64,000 bases of DNA, taken from the NCBI RefSeq assembly GCF_003337555.1, contig NZ_QPJK01000001.1:62001-126000 (forward strand). Reading direction: 5' to 3'. The stretch is from Pseudorhodoferax soli (GTDB taxonomy: Bacteria; Pseudomonadota; Gammaproteobacteria; Burkholderiales; Burkholderiaceae_C). The position numbers were made by a program, and so were the translations under genes. This document shows positions 16,269 to 24,444 of the stretch, in pieces. Each line of letters opens with the position of its first letter. Position 1 is the stretch's first letter. A model generated the notes under the pieces. That model saw only the letters and a list, made by a program, of their open reading frames with translations, was not told the DNA's origin and did not search any database.

Positions 16269-18598
16269 GCGGCCCATGGCGCCTGCTCCTGTGCGCGCGG
16301 CGCCTGCGCCGGCAGGCGCAACTCGAAGCAGGCGCCCTCGCCCGGCACGCTCTGCACGGTCAGCGTGCCGCCCAGCAGCGTCGTCACGGCGTTGTGGCTG
16401 ATGTGCAGGCCCAACCCGGTGCCGCCGCGGCCCATGCGGGTGGTCATGAAGGGGTCGAACACGCGCGCGATGTGCTCGGGCGCGATGCCCCTGCCGTCGT
16501 CCGCCACGCGCAGCCGGATCGACTGGTCCTCCCCACGCCAGGCCGTGATGCGCACCGTGCCGGCGTCGCGGCCTTCGAAGCCATGCACCACCGCGTTCTG
16601 GATCAGGTTGCCCAGGACCTGGCCCAGCGCGCCGGGGTAGCTGTCCAGGCGCAGTCCCTCGGCCGGCACGTCCACCTCGATGCGCCAGGGCTTGCGCGAG
16701 AAGCTGGGCTTGAGGCTCACCACCATCTCGTGCACCACTTCGCCGACCTCGAAGCTGCGCCGCTGCGCGCTGGTGCGGTCCACCGCGACCTGCTTGAAGC
16801 TGTGCACCAGGTCGGCGGCCCGGTGCAGGTTGCGCTGGGCGATGTCGGTGCCCTGCTCCACGCGGTCCAGCAGCTGCTGCAGCGCGCTGCGCCGGATGCC
16901 CGCGGCCATGTCGGCCTGGAAGCGGCGCACCGCATCGGCCATGGCGCTGACCGCCATGACGGCGTTGCCCAGGGGGGTGTTGAGCTCGTGGGCCACGCCG
17001 GCCACCAGGCCGCCCAGCGCGGCCATCTTCTCGGTGCGCACCAGCTCTTCCTGCGCCGCACGCAACTGCGCCACGGTGGCGGCCAGCTCGGTGTTGGAGG
17101 CCGCCAGCGCCTCGGTGCGCTGTGCCACCCGCGCGCCGAGTTGCTGGTTGAGTTCGCGCAGCTGCTGTTCGACCTGGCGCATCGGGCCGACGTCCACCAC
17201 GGCCCACAGCATCAGGTCCTGCGTTGCCAGCACCACACGCTGCGCGAACACCTGCACCTGGATCGTGCTGCCGTCCCCGCGCTTGAGCACTGCCTCGTTC
17301 TGCAGCCGCGGCTGTTGCAGGCGCGTCTCCAGGGCCTCGCTCTGCGCCGTCGACACCATGCCGATGTCCATGCCCGTGCGGCCCAGCACCTGCTCGCGCC
17401 GCAAGCGGAACTCGCGGCACCAGGCCTCGTTGACATCGAGCAGGATGTAACCGCGGCGCGCATCGGTCACGCTCATGGGCACCGGCGCCGCGTTGAAGAT
17501 CGCGAAGAACTTGTGCTCGCGCTCCATCAAGGCGTTGGCCATCACCTCCAGGTGGCCGGACAGCTGGTTGAACTCCGCCACCTGGCCACGCGGCCAGGTG
17601 GCCTCGCCGATCTCGCCGATCTCGCCGCGGGTCGCGCGCGCCGTGCGGTCGAGGATGCGCTGCAGCGGCCGCGTCAGCCGCTCGGCCCAGAACGGCGCGA
17701 CCAGCAGGCCGACCAGCAGGCAGCCGGCAAAGGACAGCCCCAGGTAGGAGAGCAGGCGCTGCACACGCGGGTTGGCCCAGTCCTGCGGCGCATGGCCCAC
17801 GACATACCAGTCCAGCGCGCTGGAGTGCGCGATGGCCGCGCGGTGCGTCCGGCCGCGGTGCTCGAATGCGACCGTCGCCGTGCCGCCGGTCGGCTGCGCC
17901 TGCGTGGGTGGCCAGCCGCGCATGTCCGGCCGCTCCCGATCGAGCCCATCGCCGGTGTCGGCGAGCACATCGCCGTGGCGGTCGACGATCCAGACCGAGG
18001 CGGCCGTGCGCCCGGCCGCGACCTGCACCGCGCGCACCAGCGCCTGCGGGGACACTTCGGCGATCAGCACCCGGCCCTGTTCGTCGCGCACCGCCAGCCC
18101 CACGGCGCGCAGGCCGGTCAGCACCGAGCGGTAGCGCCCGCTCCAGACCGTGCCGGAGCGTTGCGAGACCTCCTGGAACAGGCTGTTGGTCGACAGGTCA
18201 CGGCCCACCAGGTCGCCCCGGCGGGACTGCCAGTCGCCCGACAGGCCGGCGGCCTGCACCACCCCGTCGGGCGAGAGCTGGTAGACGGCATCGAAGCGCA
18301 GGCCCGCGCGCAGGCCTTCGTCCAGCAGTGCATTGGCGGGGCCGGGTTCCGCGCCGTCCACCAGCGTGCCCAGCAGCTCGAGCCGGCTCTGTGCGGTGCC
18401 GAGCAGCAGCTCCAGCCGCCCGGCGAGCCGCTCCACCCCGGCCTGCAACTGGGCCTGGCTGCCCTGCTCGATCGCCGGCAGCCGCGTGAGCAGGATCGCC
18501 GTGCCCACCACGGTGACCGTCAGCAACATGGTGACGACCAGCAGCGCCGACAGGTGGGTGCGCATGCGCCAGGTGCGCGGGAGGGGCGCGGCCGCCAT
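16265..18598 (-). CDS. Sensor histidine kinase HK7
   Basis: A 777-residue paralog. Membrane segments lie at about 17-39 and 282-304. The sensor domain has YQLSPDGVVQAAG, LVGRDLSTNSLFQEV, IAEVSPQALV and WIVDRHGDVLADT. The HAMP-like linker contains GEIGEIGEA, encoded by three tandem copies of a 9-base unit (CTCGCCGAT on the plus strand from 17603), a possible slippage site. PAS spans about 367-472 (LLDVNEAWCREFRLRREQV). The catalytic His is 537 (HELNTP); the ATPase has NLIQNAVVHGF, DDGRGI, FDPFMTT and GRGGTGLGLHI. The start is ATG 18598 (or GTG 18601), overlapping the HK8 stop as GTGATG. No SBP gene precedes it, so it may share SBP-A with HK8. Confidence 0.92.
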   Translation of the reverse strand: MAAAPLPRTWRMRTHLSALLVVTMLLTVTVVGTAILLTRLPAIEQGSQAQLQAGVERLAGRLELLLGTAQSRLELLGTLVDGAEPGPANALLDEGLRAGLRFDAVYQLSPDGVVQAAGLSGDWQSRRGDLVGRDLSTNSLFQEVSQRSGTVWSGRYRSVLTGLRAVGLAVRDEQGRVLIAEVSPQALVRAVQVAAGRTAASVWIVDRHGDVLADTGDGLDRERPDMRGWPPTQAQPTGGTATVAFEHRGRTHRAAIAHSSALDWYVVGHAPQDWANPRVQRLLSYLGLSFAGCLLVGLLVAPFWAERLTRPLQRILDRTARATRGEIGEIGEATWPRGQVAEFNQLSGHLEVMANALMEREHKFFAIFNAAPVPMSVTDARRGYILLDVNEAWCREFRLRREQVLGRTGMDIGMVSTAQSEALETRLQQPRLQNEAVLKRGDGSTIQVQVFAQRVVLATQDLMLWAVVDVGPMRQVEQQLRELNQQLGARVAQRTEALAASNTELAATVAQLRAAQEELVRTEKMAALGGLVAGVAHELNTPLGNAVMAVSAMADAVRRFQADMAAGIRRSALQQLLDRVEQGTDIAQRNLHRAADLVHSFKQVAVDRTSAQRRSFEVGEVVHEMVVSLKPSFSRKPWRIEVDVPAEGLRLDSYPGALGQVLGNLIQNAVVHGFEGRDAGTVRITAWRGEDQSIRLRVADDGRGIAPEHIARVFDPFMTTRMGRGGTGLGLHISHNAVTTLLGGTLTVQSVPGEGACFELRLPAQAPRAQEQAPWAA

Positions 18599-20919
18599 CA
18601 CAGGACAGCCTCGGTTCCAGCCGCCGGCGCGGCGCGCGGCGCCACGGGCGCCAGCCGCATCTCGAACACGGCGCCCTGGCCCGGCGCGCTGTCCACCGTC
18701 AGCATGCCGCCCAGCAGCTGGACGACGGCGTTGTAGCTGATGTGCAGGCCGAGCCCGGTGCCACCCCGGCCCTTCTTGGTGGTCACGAAGGGATCGAAGA
18801 TGCGGCCAATGAGCGCGGGCGGGATGCCGACGCCGTCGTCGGCCACGCGCAGCCGGATGGTCTGGTCCTCGCCGCGCCCGGCCGTGATGCGCACCGTGCC
18901 GTGGTCGCGGCCGTCGAAGCCGTGGTGCACGGCGTTCTGGATCAGGTTGGCGAGGGCCTGGCCCAGGGGGCCGGGGTAGCTGTCCAGCCGCAGGCCGTGC
19001 TCGGGCACGTCCACGACGATGCGGTAGGGGGTGCGCGCGAAGGTCGGCCGCAGGCTGACCACCAGTTCGTGCACCACCTCGGCGAGTTCGAAACAGCGCC
19101 GCTGCGAACTCGTCTGGTCCACCGCCACCTGCTTGAAGTTGTGCACCAGATCGGCCGCGCGGTGCAGGTTGCGCCCGGCGATGTCGCAACCCTGCTCCAG
19201 GCCGCCGATCCAGTCCTGCAGCTGGGCCCGGCGCAGGCCGGCCTGCGCCGCGGCGCGGAAGCGGCGCGTCTCGTCGGCCACCGCGCTGATGGCCATGACG
19301 CCGTTGCCCAGCGGGGTGTTCAGCTCGTGCGCCACGCCGGCCACCAGCCCCCCCAGCGCGGCCATCTTCTCGGTCTGCACCAGTTCGGTCTGGGCCGAGC
19401 GCAGTTGCGCCAGGGTGTCGGACAGTTCCTCGTTGGCCATGGCCAGCGCATCGGCACGCTGGGCCACGCGCGCCTCCAGGTCGTGGTTGAGCGTGCGCAG
19501 CTCCTGCTCGACCGCGCGCAGCGCCCCGATGTTGATGCTGCCCCACACGACCAGGTTCTGGTCCTTGAAGCGCACCACGCGGCCGAAGGACTTGTAGAGC
19601 TTGGCCTCGCCGTTCTTGCAGATCACCTCGGCCTCGCCGACGAAGCTGCCGTCGTCCAGCGTGTGCAGCAGCGCCTCGTGCCGCTGCGTCGAATCCCACA
19701 TGCCCAGCTCCATCGAGTTCAGCCCGACTGCCTCGGCGCGGCTGTAGCCCATCTCCTCGCACCACACGTCGTTGACGTCCAGGAAGCTGTGGGCGTCGTC
19801 CATGTCGGTCAGCGCCATCGGCACCGGCGCCACGTTGAACAGCGCCTGCAGCTTGCGCTCGCGCTCCTGCACGGCGTGGCCCATGGCCTCCAGGTCGCTG
19901 GACAGCCGGTTGAACTCGGCCACCGGCCCGCGCGGCCAGGGGCTGCCGCCCGCGCGGCCAGCCGTGTTCAACGCGGCGCGCGTCACGATGGCCTGCAGCG
20001 GCCGCACCAGCCGGCCGGCCCAGAACGGCGCCACCAAGAGGCCGATCAGCAGGCAGCCCACGAAGCTGGCGCCGGCATACAGCGCCGTGCTGCGCACCTC
20101 CGGATGGCTCCAGCCACGCGGCATGCTGGCGATCACGTACCAGCCCAGCGTCGGCGCGGCTGCCAGCGCCGCCTGCATGGGGCGCCGCTCGAATTCGAAG
20201 TCGGCAGGCACCGGCTGGCCTCGCACCGCGGCCTGCAGCAGCGGCGAGTCGTGCAGGTTGAGCCGGCCCATCTGGCGGCCCTGGGTGTCGGCGACCACCT
20301 CGCCGCCGCCATCCACCACCCAGACCACCGCGGCGTCCTCGCCAGCGACCGAGCGCAGATCCTCCAGCAGCACCGCCGTGGGCACCTCGCCGATCAGCAC
20401 GTGGCCACCCGCGTCGCGGTGCGCCACGCCGACCACCAGGGCGCCGGACTGCGTCGACAGCAGGCGGCCGCTCCAGGCCGTGGGCTGGGCGGCGCTGACG
20501 GCCTTGAACAAGGCGTTGGACGACAGGTCACTGCCCAGGAAGTCCTGCACGTGCCCGCCCGCCTGCGCTGCCAGGCCCATGGCTTCGACCCGCCCGCGCG
20601 GCGACACCCGGTAGACGGCGCCGAACAGCCGGTCGCCGTGCAGGTTGACCGCCAGCACGGTGCCCGCCTGCTCCGGCGTGCGGCCCCGCAGCCTGCTGGC
20701 CATCAGTTCGAGCCTGGCCTGGCGTTCACCCAGCAGCAGCTCCAGCCGTTCGGCCACGTCGTGCACCTCGTCGGTCAGGGCCTGCAGGCTGGCGCGCTCG
20801 ATCTGCGGCACGCGCCAGACCACCAGCACGGTGCTGACCACAGCGAAGGTCAGCGCCATGGTCGTCAACAGCAGCGCAGAGAGGTGGTAGCGCAACCTCC
20901 AGACCCGCCCGGAGCGCAT
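18598..20919 (-). CDS. Sensor histidine kinase HK8, partner of SBP-A
   Basis: A 773-residue paralog and the first kinase of the transcript. Membrane segments lie at about 13-35 and 278-300. The sensor domain has YRVSPRGRVEAMG, FLGSDLSSNALFKAV, IGEVPTAVLL and WVVDGGGEVVADT. PAS spans about 358-466 (FLDVNDVWCEEMGYSRAEAVG) and contains the only cysteine-bearing strand of this position (VICKNGEAKLYKSFGR). The catalytic His is 531 (HELNTP); the ATPase has NLIQNAVHHGF, DDGVGI, FDPFVTT and GRGGTGLGLHI. The start is ATG 20919 (GTG 20922 also possible), overlapping the SBP-A stop. Proximity to the response regulator makes it the best candidate for the founding kinase of the array. Confidence 0.92.
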   Translation of the reverse strand: MRSGRVWRLRYHLSALLLTTMALTFAVVSTVLVVWRVPQIERASLQALTDEVHDVAERLELLLGERQARLELMASRLRGRTPEQAGTVLAVNLHGDRLFGAVYRVSPRGRVEAMGLAAQAGGHVQDFLGSDLSSNALFKAVSAAQPTAWSGRLLSTQSGALVVGVAHRDAGGHVLIGEVPTAVLLEDLRSVAGEDAAVVWVVDGGGEVVADTQGRQMGRLNLHDSPLLQAAVRGQPVPADFEFERRPMQAALAAAPTLGWYVIASMPRGWSHPEVRSTALYAGASFVGCLLIGLLVAPFWAGRLVRPLQAIVTRAALNTAGRAGGSPWPRGPVAEFNRLSSDLEAMGHAVQERERKLQALFNVAPVPMALTDMDDAHSFLDVNDVWCEEMGYSRAEAVGLNSMELGMWDSTQRHEALLHTLDDGSFVGEAEVICKNGEAKLYKSFGRVVRFKDQNLVVWGSINIGALRAVEQELRTLNHDLEARVAQRADALAMANEELSDTLAQLRSAQTELVQTEKMAALGGLVAGVAHELNTPLGNGVMAISAVADETRRFRAAAQAGLRRAQLQDWIGGLEQGCDIAGRNLHRAADLVHNFKQVAVDQTSSQRRCFELAEVVHELVVSLRPTFARTPYRIVVDVPEHGLRLDSYPGPLGQALANLIQNAVHHGFDGRDHGTVRITAGRGEDQTIRLRVADDGVGIPPALIGRIFDPFVTTKKGRGGTGLGLHISYNAVVQLLGGMLTVDSAPGQGAVFEMRLAPVAPRAAPAAGTEAVL

Positions 20920-22025
20920 CACAGTGGCTCGAAGCGACCGCCGCGCACGACGACGAAGTACGGAAGGCGCACGGTGTCGCCGAAGCGGTCGAGCACGATG
21001 GGCTGCTGCAGCCCGTCGTAGGGTCCATGGCGCAGCACGGCCTGCTTGAGCGGCTCGCCCGCGTCCCGGCGCGCCAGCGCCTGCACCAGCACGGTGACGG
21101 CATCGTGCGAGAGCACGGCGTGGTAGCCCGGCAGGCGGCCGAAGCGGGCCTGGTAGGCATCGACGAAGCCGAGGTAGCGCGGCGCGCGGCTGTTGCGGTC
21201 GTGCAGCTGGCCGACCACGATGCCCTCCACCGCCGTGCCGCCCAGCGCGATGAGGGCCTCGCCTCCGGCACCTTCGGCCACAGTGACCGGCAGCGCAGCG
21301 GCCTGCTTGCGCGCCTGCAGGGCCAGGCGCACGGCGTCCACGCTGCCGCAGGCGAAGACCAGGCCGTCCGGACCGCTGGCCACCAGCGCGCGCACGACGT
21401 CGCCATAGGCGGTGGACGCGTCGGAGGCGAAGCCCTGGTGCGCCGTCAGCACGCCGCCCAGGGCCAGGAAGGCGGAGCTGAACCCGTCGCGCCAGGCCAT
21501 GGCGTAGACGCCGTTGCGTGCATCCGTGGCGGTGGCGACGGCCAGCCGACGCTGGCCGCGCTGCCACAGCAGTTCGGCGTAGGCGCGCGTGAGCTCGCGC
21601 GTGGAGGGGTTGAGCATCACGAAGGCATCGTCCTGGCGCGCCAGCACCGAGGCCGTGGCGGCCGGACTGAGCATCAGCACGCCGGCCTTCTCCGCCAGCG
21701 GCAGCAGTTCCTGCACGACCTTGCTGGAGAACGGCCCGACGGTGGCCTGCACGCCCGCGGCGACCAGCGCCTGCATGGCGCGGCGGGCGGCATCGGCATC
21801 TTCGCCGTTGTCCTGCACCAGCAGTTCCAGGGGCTGGCCGCCGATGCCACCGGCCAGGTTGGCCTGTTCCACGGCCAACATGGTGCCGTTGCGCCCGTCC
21901 TCGCTGGTGACCGCCGTGCGCCCCGACAGGCCGGCCAGGAAACCGAGCTTGAACGGCACCGGGCGGCTGCAGGCGCCGAGCGTGGCCAGTGTGCCCATGC
22001 CCGCCAGCAGGGTGCGGCGTCTCAC
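20919..22025 (-). CDS. SBP-A: lipoprotein periplasmic binding protein, leucine-binding type
   Basis: A 368-residue type I periplasmic binding protein. The GTG start overlaps the response-regulator stop (GTGA), giving MRRRTLLAGMGTLATLGAC with lipid Cys19; the longer open frame upstream is a different frame of the regulator. The mature part has FKLGFLAGLSGRTAV, SEDGRNGTMLAVEQANLAGG, VGPFSSKVVQELLP and the C-terminal VVVRGGRFEPL. It is the shortest and cleanest of the four SBPs and lies between the regulator and HK8, both coupled by overlapping codons. It probably acts as ligand-binding co-receptor of HK8 (and perhaps HK7). No permease or ATPase gene is linked, which argues against a dedicated uptake role. 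Confidence 0.9.
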   Translation of the reverse strand: MRRRTLLAGMGTLATLGACSRPVPFKLGFLAGLSGRTAVTSEDGRNGTMLAVEQANLAGGIGGQPLELLVQDNGEDADAARRAMQALVAAGVQATVGPFSSKVVQELLPLAEKAGVLMLSPAATASVLARQDDAFVMLNPSTRELTRAYAELLWQRGQRRLAVATATDARNGVYAMAWRDGFSSAFLALGGVLTAHQGFASDASTAYGDVVRALVASGPDGLVFACGSVDAVRLALQARKQAAALPVTVAEGAGGEALIALGGTAVEGIVVGQLHDRNSRAPRYLGFVDAYQARFGRLPGYHAVLSHDAVTVLVQALARRDAGEPLKQAVLRHGPYDGLQQPIVLDRFGDTVRLPYFVVVRGGRFEPL

Positions 22026-24250
22026 GCCCCGCCTTGGCGCTGGGCCAGCCAGGCGGTGAAGGCGTCCAGTGGCATCGGCTTGCCGTACAGGTAGCCCTGC
22101 ACCTCGTCGCAGCCGAGCAGGCGCAGGGCCTGCGCTTGCGAAGCGGTTTCCACGCCTTCGGCCAGCACCTGCATGCCGAGCCGGTGGCCCAGCGGCACGA
22201 TCATTTCGGCGATGCGGGCCGTGGCGTCGCCCGCGTCCAGCGCGGTGATGAAGGCGCGGTCGATCTTGAGCCGGTCGGCCGGCAGGCGGTCCAGGTAGGA
22301 GAGCGACGAGAAACCCGTGCCAAAGTCGTCGATCGCCACCGCAATGCCGCGCGCCTTGATCTGCCCCAGCAGGGCCGAGACGCGCTCGATGCCCATCACG
22401 GCGACCGATTCGGTGATCTCCAGCTCCAGGCTGTCGGCGGGCAGTGCGGCCTCGCTCAGCGCCGCCTCGACCTCGGCCAGGAATTGCGGCTGTGCGAACT
22501 GCAGCGGCGAGACATTGACCGCCATGCGCAGGTCGGGCTGGTCCTGGCGCAGGCGGACCAGCGCGCGCAGCGCCGTGCGCAGCACCCAGTGGCCGATCGG
22601 CACGATCAGGCCGGACTGCTCGGCCACCGGAATGAACTCGGCCGGCGAGATGAAGCGCCCGTCTTCGGTGCGCCAGCGCAACAGCGCCTCGGCACCGACC
22701 ACGCGGCCGCTGGCCAGCGCGAGCTGAGGCTGGTAGACGACGAACAGGTTCTCGCGGTCGAAGGCCTGCTGCAGGCCGTGCAGCAGCCGCGTGCGCTCGC
22801 GCGTGGCCACGCCCACCTCGGCCGTGTAGGTCTGGATGTGGCCCTGGCCTGCGCCCTTGGACTGCTTGAGCGCAATCAGGGCGTTCTTGAACAGATCCTG
22901 GCCGCTGCCGGCGTCGGCATCGCTCGCCACGAGGCCGATGGAGAAGGACACCGGCCGCGCCACGCCCTCGACCACATACACCGGTTCGAGCAGCGCAGCC
23001 AGCCGGTCCGGCGCCAGCGCCGCGCGCGCGAACCAGATGCCGAAGGTGTCGCCGGCCACGCGCGCCAGCAGGCACTGCGGCGGCAGGCCCAGCGCGAGCC
23101 GCCGCGCGATGGCCTGCAGCAGCAGGTCGCCGTAGGCGTAGCCGAACATGTCGTTGGTTTCGGCGAAGCGGTCGATGTCCAGCAATGCCAGCATCTGGCC
23201 CGCGCCGCGGCCCGCGCCCAACTCGCGGTCGATGTGCTGCAGCAGCGCCAGCCGGTTGGGCATGTCGAGCAGCCGGTCCTTGAAGGCGTACTCGCGCAGG
23301 CGCGCCAGCAGGTCGATGTTGGAGGCCGACAGCGCGATGTTGGCGCAGAACACCTGCAGCAGCCGCGCATCCACGTCGCGCAGCGGCGCGCCGGCCCGCA
23401 CGAAGGCGGCAAAGTCGTTGCCGTCGCGGCCGGCGAAGAACAGCGTCAGGTGGCCGGGCTCCAGCACGTTGCGGCGCTCGGCCAGCGCACGGGCCAGGCT
23501 GTCGGACACCAGGCTGTCGCCGATGTCGGCGATGTCCCGGTCCATCAGTCCGGCGAAGGCACCTGCGGCGGCGATCACCGTGTACTGCGTCGCCGCCTCG
23601 TCGTCGGTCGTGCGGCGCGATGCACAGACCAGACCCTCAGGCTGCACGCCGATCAGGCTGGCGATCTGCGTGATCACGCCCTCGGCGAAGGTGCGCTGGC
23701 CCTGCTCTGCCAGGAACTGGTTGCTGGCCTCGATGATCTTTTCCAGCCCGCGGCGGCTCGCGTCCAGCCGCAGCAACTGGTCATAGGAGCGGATCGCCGC
23801 CGTCAGCGCCGTGTAGAGCTTGACGCGCGTGAGCTCGCTCTTGGTCTTGTAGTCGTTGATGTCGTAGCGCCGGATGGTGTCGATCTCGGGCGCATGGCCG
23901 GGCTGGCCGGTGCGCAGCACGATGCGCACATGGGCCAGGCCCAGTTCGCCGCGGATGCGGTCCACCGTCGCCAGGCCCGCCTGCTCGCTCTCCATGACCA
24001 CATCGAGCAGGATCACCGCGATGTCCTGCTCACGCGCGAGCAGTGCGACCGACTCCGCGCCGGAATAGGCATGCAGCAGCTGCAGCGGCCGGCCCTCGAT
24101 CTCCATGCCACGCAGGCCGAACGCCGTGCTCTCGTGCACATCGGCATCGTCGTCGACGACGAGGATGCGCCAGGGTGTGGCGCCCTGTGGTGTCTCCAGC
24201 GCGGGTGGGGCGCCGTCCTCCACGAATTCCAGTAGTTCTTGATCGTTCAT
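22022..24250 (-). CDS. Response regulator REC-DUF3369-GGDEF(degenerate)-EAL, predicted cyclic-di-GMP phosphodiesterase
   Basis: A 742-residue soluble regulator and the only response regulator in the window. REC spans about 28-155: acidic VDDDAD (32-37), phosphoacceptor Asp83 (VILLDVVM), Thr114 (LRTGQPG), Lys135 or 137. A DUF3369 segment (about 160-310) follows, as is usual for this regulator class. The GGDEF domain (345-480) has AGDTF at 399-403 in place of GGDEF, so it should not make cyclic-di-GMP. The EAL domain (490-735) has its key motifs: EALLRW (521), NVSPLQF, ELEITES, DDFGTGFSS, LKIDRAFI, EGVET and QGYLYGKP, so hydrolysis to pGpG is expected. I chose the ATG at 24250 (MNDQELLEF) over an in-frame ATG 51 bases upstream because the relic at 6829 starts with the same peptide. 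It heads the array and is the natural phosphate acceptor of HK1-HK8. Confidence 0.93.
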   Translation of the reverse strand: MNDQELLEFVEDGAPPALETPQGATPWRILVVDDDADVHESTAFGLRGMEIEGRPLQLLHAYSGAESVALLAREQDIAVILLDVVMESEQAGLATVDRIRGELGLAHVRIVLRTGQPGHAPEIDTIRRYDINDYKTKSELTRVKLYTALTAAIRSYDQLLRLDASRRGLEKIIEASNQFLAEQGQRTFAEGVITQIASLIGVQPEGLVCASRRTTDDEAATQYTVIAAAGAFAGLMDRDIADIGDSLVSDSLARALAERRNVLEPGHLTLFFAGRDGNDFAAFVRAGAPLRDVDARLLQVFCANIALSASNIDLLARLREYAFKDRLLDMPNRLALLQHIDRELGAGRGAGQMLALLDIDRFAETNDMFGYAYGDLLLQAIARRLALGLPPQCLLARVAGDTFGIWFARAALAPDRLAALLEPVYVVEGVARPVSFSIGLVASDADAGSGQDLFKNALIALKQSKGAGQGHIQTYTAEVGVATRERTRLLHGLQQAFDRENLFVVYQPQLALASGRVVGAEALLRWRTEDGRFISPAEFIPVAEQSGLIVPIGHWVLRTALRALVRLRQDQPDLRMAVNVSPLQFAQPQFLAEVEAALSEAALPADSLELEITESVAVMGIERVSALLGQIKARGIAVAIDDFGTGFSSLSYLDRLPADRLKIDRAFITALDAGDATARIAEMIVPLGHRLGMQVLAEGVETASQAQALRLLGCDEVQGYLYGKPMPLDAFTAWLAQRQGGA

Positions 24251-24444
24251 GTCAGGCCTCGTGCGGGGTACACAGGCGTACTGCTTTGCAACAAAGTGCA
24301 CGATTGCATCAAGACTCTGCGCTACACGTCAGCTGCTAGTTCTGACAGTAAGGATTTGAAACGGCATACAAGCCGTTTAAGTCTGGTCTAAGACCACAGT
24401 CCCATCATTTCAGTCATCCCCAACACACCCGAAGGATGGACACC
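24251..24444. promoter_or_regulatory. Divergent promoter region between the kinase array and degP
   Basis: These 194 bases are the least GC-rich stretch nearby and must drive both the response-regulator transcript (minus) and degP (plus). Two symmetric elements are visible on the degP side: AAACGGC and GCCGTTT separated by 6 bases (24359-24378), and TGGTCTAAGACCA (24384-24396), a 13-base palindrome about 50 bases before degP. On the array side, CTTTGTTGCAAAG (24285-24297, read on the minus strand) is a third short inverted repeat. They are plausible regulator sites. I see no strong sigma-70 -35/-10 pair in either direction. Confidence 0.45.

Noticed and set aside
1-24250. An amino-acid ABC importer operon, suggested by the leucine-type SBPs
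   Set aside because: No permease or ATPase genes are present and each SBP is paired with kinases.
24283-24300. A sigma-54-like -24/-12 element before the response regulator (GTGCACTTTGTTGC on the minus strand)
   Set aside because: Spacing fits, but the near-invariant GG of the -24 box is GT, and no enhancer-binding regulator site is visible.
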